Assembly: GCF_041146795.1 (NCBI RefSeq)
Contig: NC_135167.1
Span: forward strand, 2,557,454 to 2,621,453
Length of the DNA: 64,000 nt
Direction of reading: 5' to 3'
From: Maylandia zebra
Lineage: Eukaryota; Chordata; Actinopteri; Cichliformes; Cichlidae
A program made the position numbers and the translations under genes. Position 1 is the first letter of the stretch; the number at the start of each line of letters is the position of its first letter. Positions 22,553-32,915 of the stretch are shown one piece after another. The notes beneath the pieces were generated by a model. It did not search any database. It was not told the DNA's origin and saw only the letters and a list, made by a program, of their open reading frames with translations.

Positions 22553-24649
22553 GCAGCAGTTTCATGTGCGTTGATCTCTATGGTTAGGTCAGCAGTGTTA
22601 CTATGGAGATGAAACCACTTTCATAACAGAGAAACACGAAGTTAAACCTGAAGTTTCCTCCAGAAGCTGAAAGTCCTCAGGACTGCGGTACCCTTGTGGT
22701 TAACCTGTGTTACTGCAGCGTCTGCGGTTTCTGCTGATTTCTTCGATCTTCTCTCACCGTAGATTCACGTTGCTGTGTTTTTACCATAACAGATGCATTT
22801 GGTCACCAGAACAAGGAGAGGCATCACTGTTTGTTTGAGTCAATTTCAGACTAATGAAAGACTCATTTAATTGTTGCGTGGGAGGTGCTACAGTCATTTA
22901 ATCAAAGATTAATGGTCATGTAGGTGTGATTGTGGACGTCATACTGGTGCTGGTTTGTTTTATCTCTTCTGCAGAGCGTGCAGAGCATCTGTTTATTATC
23001 CTGTTTAAATATCAGGTGAACTGAAGTAGCAGCATGTCACTGAGAAACGCCGCCCGGCAGCTTTTCACTCATCGCAAAGCGATTTTATGGAAAATCTAAC
23101 GATTATGACTTTGCTGCAGTTTTTCAGAGGGTTGAATTTGATGAGCTGGTCCTCCTTGGTGAAAACATGGTTCATGTGTTAAACATAAAACATCTGGCAC
23201 AGCTGTGCCGGCCTGCACGGTCAATCATGATGAGAGTTTTTAAGAGGACCCAAATGCAGGACACCAGGACATGGAGTGAAATATATTATTGCTATTATGA
23301 TTATGTTTATGATTGTTATTATCATTGTTGTTGTTGTTATTAATGAAAAACATAAAACCGACAAGTTTACAAAATAAGAAGAAAAAAAATGAAAACGACA
23401 CACAAAAAAAATTCCACTCGTACTGATCAGCAAATTTTCAGCAGATGAGTTTTTTTCTGCAGTAATTTAATAATTCAGGTTACACCACAAACATTTAGCC
23501 CAGATTCTCTAAGGAAGTCAGTCAGTACATCAGCCCCCTCGCCAATAACATCAAATCAAAAGACTTTGGTATCATTTTTGATCAGCACCTGAAACTCGCA
23601 TCAAAGGTTACCCAGTCTTTTTTCCTTCATCCGAGAAATATTGAAAAAATCAAACCTTTACTGTCAGTTAACCTCTTAAATTTTAGTCCAATCCTTGCAT
23701 CCCGTCACTGACTTCCAGTGAGATTAGAAGATTAGATTAGAATTCTGTTCTTAACATGTGAGGCTCTGCATGGACAGGCCCTGCTCACACTGCAGAGCTC
23801 CTAACCTTCTGTGATTTTGGAGGTTGTTACGTCCAAACTGTGGAACAGCCTTCCTCGGTCAATCAGGTAGGCTTTATTTGTTATTTGCTATTTGCTGAAA
23901 AAGTCATTTTTAGCCATAGTTTGAAACCATCCATGTGTGTGCGTGCGTGCGTGCGTGTAATGAATTATGTGTGTCTTTATTTGAACTGCGAAGTGCTTTT
24001 CAACTCTGTGTTTGGAAAAGTGCCATAAAAATAAGTTATTATTGGTTAATATTATCATTTTTGGTTTGGAGCTGTGGAAGGACAAAAGCTTCAAGCCTTT
24101 AAAGAACATCTGTCAACATCAGTACAGGTTAAATAATCATTGGGCCACTTTTAAATACCAAGCTTTTAAATCAAATTAAAAACATGAAGGTGTGTATTTT
24201 TTATGAACATCAGGGTTTACAAAAGATATAAAATATTTTTTTTAAATCCTCCAATTTTAATCGTTAAGTTTTTCTCTTTATCTTGACCAATGTACAGAAT
24301 TTTAATTAATTAATTATGAAGGACAAATGCACATTTCACAAATTGAAAAATGAAGTCTGGACATAATGTGTAGACTCTCAGCTTTCATATGAGCGTATCC
24401 ACATTCAAATTGGATGAAGAGTTTAAGAGTTTCAGGTCGTTAACATGTGCCACACTCTTTCTATAGGGACCAAAAGTAATTGGACGATTAACTCAAAGGG
24501 TGTTTCATGGGCAATTCCTTTGTTATGTCATTATCAAAGGCCTGGAGTTGATTTGAGGTGTGGTTGCATCTGGGAGATTTTGTATGAACAGATGACATGT
24601 GGTCAGAGGAGCTCTCCATGCAGGTGAAACAAGCCAACCTGCAAAAACA
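22553..24649 (+). repeat. Segmental duplication, copy A (2,097 bp)
   Basis: Direct repeat of 28293-30378. By eye identity exceeds 99%. The differences noticed are 14 bases present only here near 22923-22936, one fewer TTG unit near 23330, and a few substitutions in a GTGC/GTGT microsatellite near 23935-23958. It includes a LINE fragment (about 23500-23860) and the first part of a Tc1-like element (about 24335-24649). Identity stops at 24649 after the phrase gcaaaaaca. Confidence 0.95.
23500..23860 (+). repeat. LINE fragment (CR1/L2/Rex1 type) inside duplication copy A
   Basis: A frame reads KDFGIIFDQHLKLASKVTQS then a LHPRNIEKIKPLLS-like motif, the usual LINE sequence upstream of the reverse-transcriptase C-terminus. 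It is broken by stops. An identical twin lies at 29229-29590. Confidence 0.65.
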
Positions 24650-24780
24650 TTTCTTCCTGTTAAAAGAGAGTTTTTCCTTCCCACTGTGGCCAAGTGACTT
24701 CTCATAGGAGGTCATCTGATAGAAAGACATGTTTTTCTGGTAGTAAATATTGCTATGTTTGTTTCCACATTATTACCTCT
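24650..24780 (+). repeat. LINE 3' UTR tail fragment at the duplication junction
   Basis: ttcttcctgttaaaagagag followed by tttttccttcccactgtggc is the teleost LINE 3' tail in plus orientation. It abuts the truncated Tc1-like sequence of duplication copy A directly. Confidence 0.65.
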
Positions 24781-24800
24781 CAGCCATTTTCTACCGAAGG

Positions 24801-25850
24801 TCCATCCATCCATTTTCTTCGACTTATCCGGGGTCGGGTCGTGGCGGCAGCAGCCCAAGCAGAGAAGCCCAGACCTCCCTCTCCTCAGCCAGCTCTGTCA
24901 CGGTCCCCGTGTCTCTCTGGTTGGCCCACGCTGGCTACAGGTTTTGTTGTTGTTAGTTTTGGTTTTTTGTCTCTCCTCCTCCTCTCTGCCTGGGTGGAGC
25001 TCATTACGGGCTCTCGCTCTTGGCCCACGCACCCGTGTGATGGTGTCCACCTGCGGCTGATCTGGCTGATTTCCCCAGCTGCTATTTAAGGCAGTGGCAC
25101 AGAGCAGCTCACCGCTGGAACGTTGAACCACCTGAGTTTGTGCTCGCGGCATATTCAAAGAAGAATCGCTTACATGTGTTTTTTTTGTTGTGGAACTAAC
25201 CTTTGACCTTCTGTCTGTAGATTCTGGACCGAATCACCGGACCTGTCCAAGTGGGGCAGTGTGTGGAGTGTTGGAGCGAGTGCGGCTGAAGAGGAGTGTG
25301 TGTGTGCGGAGGAGCGGTGGCGGTGACTGAGTGGAGGAGGAAGCGTGTGTGTGGATCCCCCCCCCCTTCTCTCCCTGGAGCCCTGGACCCCCTCCCAACT
25401 CACTGTACATATATTTTGCACTAAGGTGATCCCTATTGTAAATAAATCCCCTTTTGTTTCCTTGAAAGAACTGTCTGCGCGTGAGTCCGTTCAGTAGCCA
25501 TGACAACCTCCTCCAACTTATCCGGGGGAACACCAAGGTGTTCCCAGGCTAGCCGAGAGATATAATCTCTCCAGCGTGTCCTGGGTCTGCCCCGGGGCCT
25601 CCTTCCTGTGGGACATGCCCAGAAAACCTCGCCCAGGAGGCGCCCAGGAGGCATCCTTGTCGGATGCCCGAACCACCTCCACTGACTCCTTTCGATGTGG
25701 AGGAGCAGCGGCTATACTCTGAGCCCCTCCCGAATGAACGAACTTCTCACCCTACCTCTGAGGGAGAGGCCAGCCACCCTTCGGAGGAAGCTAATTTCTG
25801 CCGCTCTTTCGGTCACTACCCACAGCTCGTGGCCATACAGAAGGTAGTCT
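24801..25850 (-). repeat. LINE 3' end, minus strand, split by a solo LTR
   Basis: On the minus strand the translated part reads MPPGRLLGEVFWACPTGRRP, then RGRPRTRWRDYISRLAWEHL, a common teleost LINE C-terminus. The 3' end is the ccatccatccattttcttc tail at about 24801. The LINE is interrupted at 24896-25505 by an LTR. I cannot settle the clade by eye. Confidence 0.75.
24896..25505 (+). mobile_element. Solo LTR of a Ty3/gypsy-like or related retroelement (fossil)
   Basis: It begins TGTCACGG and ends CCATGACA, with short inverted ends TGTCA/TGACA. The flanking 5-mers AGCTC (24891-24895) and ACCTC (25506-25510) are a nearly matching target duplication. Within it are a TATTTAAG promoter-like box near 25083 and an AATAAA near 25441, as expected for an LTR. 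No internal region follows. It lies inside an older LINE. The family is inferred only from the structure. Confidence 0.75.
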
Positions 25851-25940
25851 ACTAAATCACAAGGCTGGTGGTTTGATCCTTCAGGGCTCCAGTCTACATG
25901 CCAAAGTATCCTTGATCAAGATACTTAACCCCGGGGTGCT
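25851..25940 (+). repeat. SINE-like fragment
   Basis: ggtggtttgatccttcaggg followed by ctccagtctacatgccaaag and ccttgatcaagatacttaac resembles the B-box region and body of a tRNA-derived fish SINE. It is diverged, and the head is not seen. Confidence 0.4.
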
Positions 25941-27029
25941 CCCGCTACGTTCATCAGATTAAAATCGAATCAAAATGCAAGAGAAAGTGATGGATTTCCT
26001 TTGATTTATTTTGATTCAAGCAATAACACATAGTATTGGCTATAAATTACTAAAGCTACCCAGCCATACACAAAGAGTTAAGGCCAGTGTGTGACCACTG
26101 GAACACAATTCAATACAAGCACAGGAAAGGTCTGAGTGAAGAGTAATATCACAAACTAACCACCTCCTATTACCAGTGTTAATACACTTTTCTATACAGA
26201 ATAATATGATATACAGAAGTTACAAGATGGACTTGATGTTTTATTCAGTGCAACCCTGAATGAGTCACTGAGGCCATGAAAGAGTCTGCAGAGGGTGGTT
26301 TTCCCATAGACTTCACATGGACTATTCACAAGCACAGCTAATGACCCCTGGTGGCCATTAGAAGAAATGCAAGTTTATGGGACTTCCATATTGCCTTCAC
26401 GTTTCAGAGCCTGATGCAACATCCATCTTTAATACTATGTTTAAATAATAGGGGGTGCTGTCTGCGTACAGTTTACAGTTACAGTCAGAGACTCCAGCAA
26501 CAGCTGGATTTACAGCCAAAACCCTAGCCACACTCCTGGCTAAAGAAACAGGCCAACCTGGCATCTCGGCCTCTGTAAGAAAACACTGTTACGACCCAGG
26601 GTTGCCTAATCCAGCCGTAAGCACGTTGGTAGGAAGGGTGTTACCATCACATGAAGGCAACATCAGACCAAACAGAAGAATAGCCGTTTTTATTTTATCT
26701 TATTTTTATTATTGCAAACAAATTTCAGAAAAATACCAGAATACCAAAAACATAATAGAGGCCCAAAGCATCACAGCTGCTGCAGACACAGTGCATATTA
26801 CCTGCCAAGGATTCCCCTCTGATCTACGTGTTCCTCCCTCTGCTAGGTTACATTCACCCCCAATAGGGATAGACATGGACACCCCCATCCCCAAATTTTT
26901 ATCTTTGAAACAGATCAAACTGTTTTCCATCTCTGAGCTCTTCTCTAATTGTTCTGTAATGTGCGCCCTCCTCTTGCCCTCTAACTAAGCAACTTAGGAC
27001 TCAGCAGCTCACTCTGCACCTGGATACAC
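25941..27029. other. Unexplained stretch with a 177-codon open frame
   Basis: A frame runs + from 26455 to 26988 (177 codons). The translation begins MLSAYSLQLQSETPATAGFT. It shows no domain, signal or membrane segment that I recognise. The surroundings are transposon remains, and no splice or promoter signal supports a gene. It may be the decayed interior of a mobile element. Confidence 0.3.
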
Positions 27030-27398
27030 TCTGGCAACAGTGAGAAGGAAAAACTCCCTTTTAACAGGAAGAAACCTCCAGCAGAACCAGGCTCAGGGAG
27101 GGGCGGGGCCATCTGCTGTGATTGGTTGGGGTGAGACAAGGAAGACAGGATAAAGACATGCTGTGGAAGAGAGACAGAGATTAATAACAGATATGATTTA
27201 ATGCAGAGAGGTCTGTTAATACATAGTGAGTGAGAAAGGTGACTGGAAAGGAAAAACTCAATGCATCATGGGAATCCCCGGCAGCCTACACCTATTGCAG
27301 CATAACTAAGGGAGGATCTAGGGTCACCTGGTCCAGCCCTAACTATATGCTTTAGCAAAAAGGAAAGTTTTATGCCTAATCTTAAAAGTAGCTAGGAC
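27030..27398 (-). repeat. LINE 3' UTR and C-terminal fragment, minus strand
   Basis: It is the reverse complement of the LINE region at about 62900-63130. Shared phrases on the reverse strand are ttttgctaaagcatatagtt, agggctggaccaggtgaccc and ctcccttagt. It starts with a gaaggaaaaactccctttta tail block. Confidence 0.75.
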
Positions 27399-27399
27399 A

Positions 27400-27829
27400 G
27401 CCAGTGATGTTTCTTCATTAGTGACAGTTTTCTTGCGTCCACATTTTGGCAAATCCAACACTGAACCAGTTTCACGAAACTTAGCAAGCAGTTTGCTAAC
27501 TGTAGCATGGAGATGGGTGGTCTCGTAGGGTGTCTTGCATTGAAATCTGCTGCAATGACCCGGTTACTGCGTTCACCAGATATCAACACAATTTCGATCC
27601 GCTCCTCACGTGTTAACCTCTTCGACATGTCAATGGCTGTGAACAAATAGAAACTTGTAAATAACAACTTGTATCCAAGATGGCCGACTTCTAAATGGCC
27701 ACCATGGTCACCACCCATCTTGAGGAGTTTGCCCCCTCACATATACTAATGTGCCACAAACAGGACTTTAATATCACCAACCATTCCCATGTTGTTACGG
27801 TGTATCCATATAAATGGCCCACCCTGTAT
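27400..27829 (-). mobile_element. Mariner-like DNA transposon, 5' portion
   Basis: On the minus strand there is a frame MSKRLTREERIEIVLISGER, then VIAADFNARHPTRPPIS. This is the helix-turn-helix start of an IS630/Tc1/mariner-type transposase common in fish. Its terminus at 27829 reads, on the minus strand, tacagggtgggccatttata, a known-looking terminal inverted repeat. The catalytic part is missing, so it cannot move by itself. Confidence 0.65.
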
Positions 27830-28292
27830 ATTTTATCCCTGCACAGTTGGTGTGGAGCACCCACAATTACGTCGTGCATGTACAAGAACAATAAAGCGCT
27901 ATTCTACTCTGTTCTACTCTTCCTCTATTAGCTCCAAACATCAGTGCAGGTTTATGCTTTCTGTAGATCCACAAAGACACAGAGTGAAGCTCTTTCTGAC
28001 CTTCTCTATACTCCACCAAACATGCAGACATCAGTAATAATAATATTCATACTCTAACAGTGGCGTATGGCACCACCCTGTTCAGGTGTAGAACAATAAC
28101 ACGTTTTGAAAGTGCACAAGAAACGAGAAAAAAGCAGGAAGAATGCAGTTTTTTTTAATATGATCCGTGTTTCCTGGTCGATCATTAGAGGAAGACGAGC
28201 ACTTTGATCAGTCTTTACTAATCTGACCTCGTGCTACTGACGCACTGAGGCTCCACGACGTCTTCCGGGAATGGGGACAGTATTTTCAGTAG

Positions 28293-30378
28293 GCAGCAGT
28301 TTCATGTGCGTTGATCTCTATGGTTAGGTCAGCAGTGTTACTATGGAGATGAAACCACTTTCATAACAGAGAAACACGAAGTTAAACCTGAAGTTTCCTC
28401 CAGAAGCTGAAAGTCCTCAGGACTGCGGTACCCTTGTGGTTAACCTGTGTTACTGCAGCGTCTGCGGTTTCTGCTGATTTCTTCGATCTTCTCTCACCGT
28501 AGATTCACGTTGCTGTGTTTTTACCATAACAGATGCATTTGGTCACCAGAACAAGGAGAGGCATCACTGTTTGTTTGAGTCAATTTCAGACTAATGAAAG
28601 ACTCATTTAATTGTTGCGTGGGAGGTGCTACAGTCATTTAATCAAAGATTAATGGTCATGTACGTCATACTGGTGCTGGTTTGTTTTATCTCTTCTGCAG
28701 AGCGTGCAGAGCATCTGTTTATTATCCTGTTTAAATATCAGGTGAACTGAAGTAGCAGCATGTCACTGAGAAACGCCGCCCGGCAGCTTTTCACTCATCG
28801 CAAAGCGATTTTATGGAAAATCTAACGATTATGACTTTGCTGCAGTTTTTCAGAGGGTTGAATTTGATGAGCTGGTCCTCCTTGGTGAAAACATGGTTCA
28901 TGTGTTAAACATAAAACATCTGGCACAGCTGTGCCGGCCTGCACGGTCAATCATGATGAGAGTTTTTAAGAGGACCCAAATGCAGGACACCAGGACATGG
29001 AGTGAAATATATTATTGCTATTATGATTATGTTTATGATTGTTATTATCATTGTTGTTGTTGTTGTTATTAATGAAAAACATAAAACCGACAAGTTTACA
29101 AAATAAGAAGAAAAAAAATGAAAACGACACACAAAAAAAATTCCACTCGTACTGATCAGCAAATTTTCAGCAGATGAGTTTTTTTCTGCAGTAATTTAAT
29201 AATTCAGGTTACACCACAAACATTTAGCCCAGATTCTCTAAGGAAGTCAGTCAGTACATCAGCCCCCTCGCCAATAACATCAAATCAAAAGACTTTGGTA
29301 TCATTTTTGATCAGCACCTGAAACTCGCATCAAAGGTTACCCAGTCTTTTTTCCTTCATCCGAGAAATATTGAAAAAATCAAACCTTTACTGTCAGTTAA
29401 CCTCTTAAATTTTAGTCCAATCCTTGCATCCCGTCACTGACTTCCAGTGAGATTAGAAGATTAGATTAGAATTCTGTTCTTAACATGTGAGGCTCTGCAT
29501 GGACAGGCCCTGCTCACACTGCAGAGCTCCTAACCTTCTGTGATTTTGGAGGTTGTTACGTCCAAACTGTGGAACAGCCTTCCTCGGTCAATCAGGTAGG
29601 CTTTATTTGTTATTTGCTATTTGCTGAAAAAGTCATTTTTAGCCATAGTTTGAAACCATGCATGTGTGTGTGTGCGTGCGTGCGTGTAATGAATTATGTG
29701 TGTCTTTATTTGAACTGCGAAGTGCTTTTCAACTCTGTGTTTGGAAAAGTGCCATAAAAATAAGTTATTATTGGTTAATATTATCATTTTTGGTTTGGAG
29801 CTGTGGAAGGACAAAAGCTTCAAGCCTTTAAAGAACATCTGTCAACATCAGTACAGGTTAAATAATCATTGGGCCACTTTTAAATACCAAGCTTTTAAAT
29901 CAAATTAAAAACATGAAGGTGTGTATTTTTTATGAACATCAGGGTTTACAAAAGATATAAAATATTTTTTTTAAATCCTCCAATTTTAATCGTTAAGTTT
30001 TTCTCTTTATCTTGACCAATGTACAGAATTTTAATTAATTAATTATGAAGGACAAATGCACATTTCACAAATTGAAAAATGAAGTCTGGACATAATGTGT
30101 AGACTCTCAGCTTTCATATGAGCGTATCCACATTCAAATTGGATGAAGAGTTTAAGAGTTTCAGGTCGTTAACATGTGCCACACTCTTTCTATAGGGACC
30201 AAAAGTAATTGGACGATTAACTCAAAGGGTGTTTCATGGGCAATTCCTTTGTTATGTCATTATCAAAGGCCTGGAGTTGATTTGAGGTGTGGTTGCATCT
30301 GGGAGATTTTGTATGAACAGATGACATGTGGTCAGAGGAGCTCTCCATGCAGGTGAAACAAGCCAACCTGCAAAAACA
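28293..30378 (+). repeat. Segmental duplication, copy B (2,086 bp)
   Basis: Direct repeat of 22553-24649, offset by 5,740 bases at the start and 5,729 at the end; the change is explained by a 14-base gap and a 3-base TTG gain. Copy B runs on without a break into a Tc1-like transposon that reaches its 3' terminus at 31230, whereas copy A stops inside it. It contains the twin LINE fragment at 29229-29590. Confidence 0.95.
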
Positions 30379-31230
30379 GACAAAAACATCTGAGAAATGG
30401 CCACAATATTAGGAGTGGCAAAACCTACAGTTTGGTACATCCTGAGAAAGAAAGAAAGTACTGGTGACCTAAAAAGACCTGGATGACCACAGAAGACAAC
30501 AGTGGTGGATGATCGCAGAATCATTTCCATGCTACAGAAGGCAGCTCATGACCCAAAGCACATCACATCATCTGTAAAACACGGCACAGGCAGTGTGATG
30601 GCTTGGGCGTGCAAAGCTGCCAGTGACACTGGGACACTAGTGTTTATGATATTGTGACACAGGACAGAATGAAGTCTGAGGTGTTCAGAGACAAACTGTC
30701 AAATACAGTCAAATTGGGCAGTTTCATAAAACTGATGAACAATGACGCAGAACATACAGCCAAAGCAACCCAGGAGTTTATTAAAGCAAAGAAGTTGAAT
30801 ATTCACAAATGGCCAAGTCAGTTACCTGATCTTGATCTGAACACGCATTTCACTTGTTGAAGACTGAGCTTCAGACAGAAAGGCCCACAAACAGACGGTT
30901 GCAGTAAAGGCCTGGCAGAGCGTTAAAAAGGAGGAAACCAGCATGTGGCGATGTCCACGAGTTTAAGACTTCAGGTTGTCATTACCACAAAGAGTTTGCA
31001 ACCAAGTATTAGAAATGAACGTTTCATTTTCAGTTATTTAATTTGTCCAATTGCTTTTGGGCCCTGAAACGAAGTGATTTACTTTAGCTCCCTCACATTT
31101 TTTATTTCAACCCACCAAATTAAAGCTAAGAGTCTGCATTTCAGCTACATCTGAGTTGTTCCGCTGGGGTACTGTACGGAACCAAAATTAGAAAAAAGTC
31201 TCTGTCCAAATGCTTATGGACCTTACTGTA
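30065..31230 (+). mobile_element. Tc1-like transposon, internally deleted
   Basis: Transposase-region phrases in order: ggccacaatattaggagtgg, cctgagaaagaaagaaagta, gatgatcgcagaatcatttc, then after an internal deletion ctcatgacccaaagcacatc and cagtgtgatggcttgggcgt. A frame late in the element reads KAKKLNIHKWPSQLPDLDLN. The 3' terminus ends ccaaatgcttatggacctta then ctgta at 31230. The 5' boundary is fuzzy. Several stops and the central deletion make it non-autonomous. Confidence 0.8.
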
Positions 31231-31234
31231 TCTT

Positions 31235-32850
31235 ATCTTATATACTGAAATAATCAGAGCCTTTTTTCCCACCGCGATGATTAAACACCCAACTTTAGCT
31301 TTACAGAATAAACAGATACGGTGATTATCAAAGAGGAAACAGATATTTAGATCAGATGTTTTGCTGATGTGCTGACAGTAAAAGATGCAGATAAAGACGA
31401 GATAAACTGGAATGATCCCACGCGGGGAGCTGAATTCTCACGGTAGATGATGGATCGAACAGATAAGAAACTACTAACGAAACAACATCGTAAAATTCAG
31501 GGCAGCGTGCACTTTGAAGACACTTTTGGGGGGATTTTATGCCTTTTATTTCAGAGGAAAGAGTCAGCAGGAGATAAAGAACAAAGGACTCCTGAATGAC
31601 ACCACAGGACTGCAGACCTCGACACAAAGCCAACCAAGTCTTCTACGTATCTGTAAAGCAAACCTTCTTCCAAACTTTCTTTGTCGGCCAACCTCTGGAA
31701 GCACGATGAGAAGCAGCGCGAATGTGGAAAAGCAGCTTCTGAACGACATTGCTTCTTATTTTTTATTACAAATCAGAAGTTCAGAAAGCACATCGCAGCC
31801 TCGCACAAGTTTTATGTCCACGGACACAACTTTCCCAGTTTTCTAACCTTCCTGAACACCCTTTGTCATCTCTCCGTTCTCACATGTGATGATTTCATTA
31901 TTTAACAAGGACCAGAAACACTTCTGGAAGCTGGAGGGACCTTATCAAATAGAATAAACTTGGTTAGATTTAGGTTAGATAAATGTTGCAGATATGAAAC
32001 CTGCTTCCTGTTGAGATACATCAGTTGCAAAAGCAGTGCATGAACACAATCAGATAATTTTTTTTGATCAATTTCGATCGATCAGGATAAAGATAAGTGT
32101 GCTGGAGCAGAGCGGCGTGTTGGTCAGGGTTGGAAGCTCTGAACCTTCTGCTTGCAGCTCTGCAGGTTTCACCTCGCGCTCTAAAGACATGCTCACTAAC
32201 GATCGTAAACTGGCTGTAGGTGCGTCTGTCTCCAGGTGTTTGAGATCTTTTGCTCTCTGTCAGCTGGGAGAACTTTCCCCACCACCATGATCGTAGGTGA
32301 GGAAAATGGATGGAGCTGTTGTCCAAACAAATTACTTCAGGACGTCTCTGATCGCGAATGCTTCTTAAAATTGAACATATGTAGTTTCTGCTCAGGTAGA
32401 CAGCATGGAGAACACCTACATTCTTAGCAGGAAGACCAGAGTTTGCTGTGCCTGAAGGAAATGACCAAATAAAGAAATCAGTGATGATCTCAGATCATCA
32501 GAGAGAAGCTGAGCGTACACTTATTAACACATTTAATGCAAACCGTGGACACTATATTACAGAAAATAAAAAAAGTAGAATCTGTTGTCATTAAAACAAA
32601 TTCTGTTCTTTAAATTAATGCGACCAAACCTGCCACACTGAAAATAAAATTCAGCTTCTGCTGTTTTACACGTTTTTCCTGTTTTTCTGTCACAGATGTT
32701 ATCAGTGCAGCAAACGTGTTCTTTTCATCTGACAGACCGCCTGTCAGGCTTTCATCGTGTGATTCAGATGGTCTGCAGAGATAACAGGAATCTCCCGTTT
32801 TGTTTCTTGAGCTGTTATCATCTCAGAGATCAGGCGTGATCACATCTGAT
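31235..32850. other. Intergenic, upstream of the second il17 gene
   Basis: No recognised gene or repeat. The last 200 bases before the il17 start contain several TGATCA/GATC-rich palindromic phrases (around 32838-32875) and are the likely promoter. Confidence 0.4.
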
Positions 32851-32851
32851 C

Positions 32852-32862
32852 AGCATAAATTG
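32852..32862 (+). promoter_or_regulatory. TATA-like box upstream of the plus-strand il17
   Basis: The phrase GCATAAATTG lies about 60 bases before the ATG at 32916, in a plausible position for a TATA-like element of a cytokine gene. Only sequence context supports it. Confidence 0.35.
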
Positions 32863-32915
32863 TGCTGATCTGAGAGCAGTCGCACACAGACGCTGGACAG
32901 GACCAGAGCAACATC

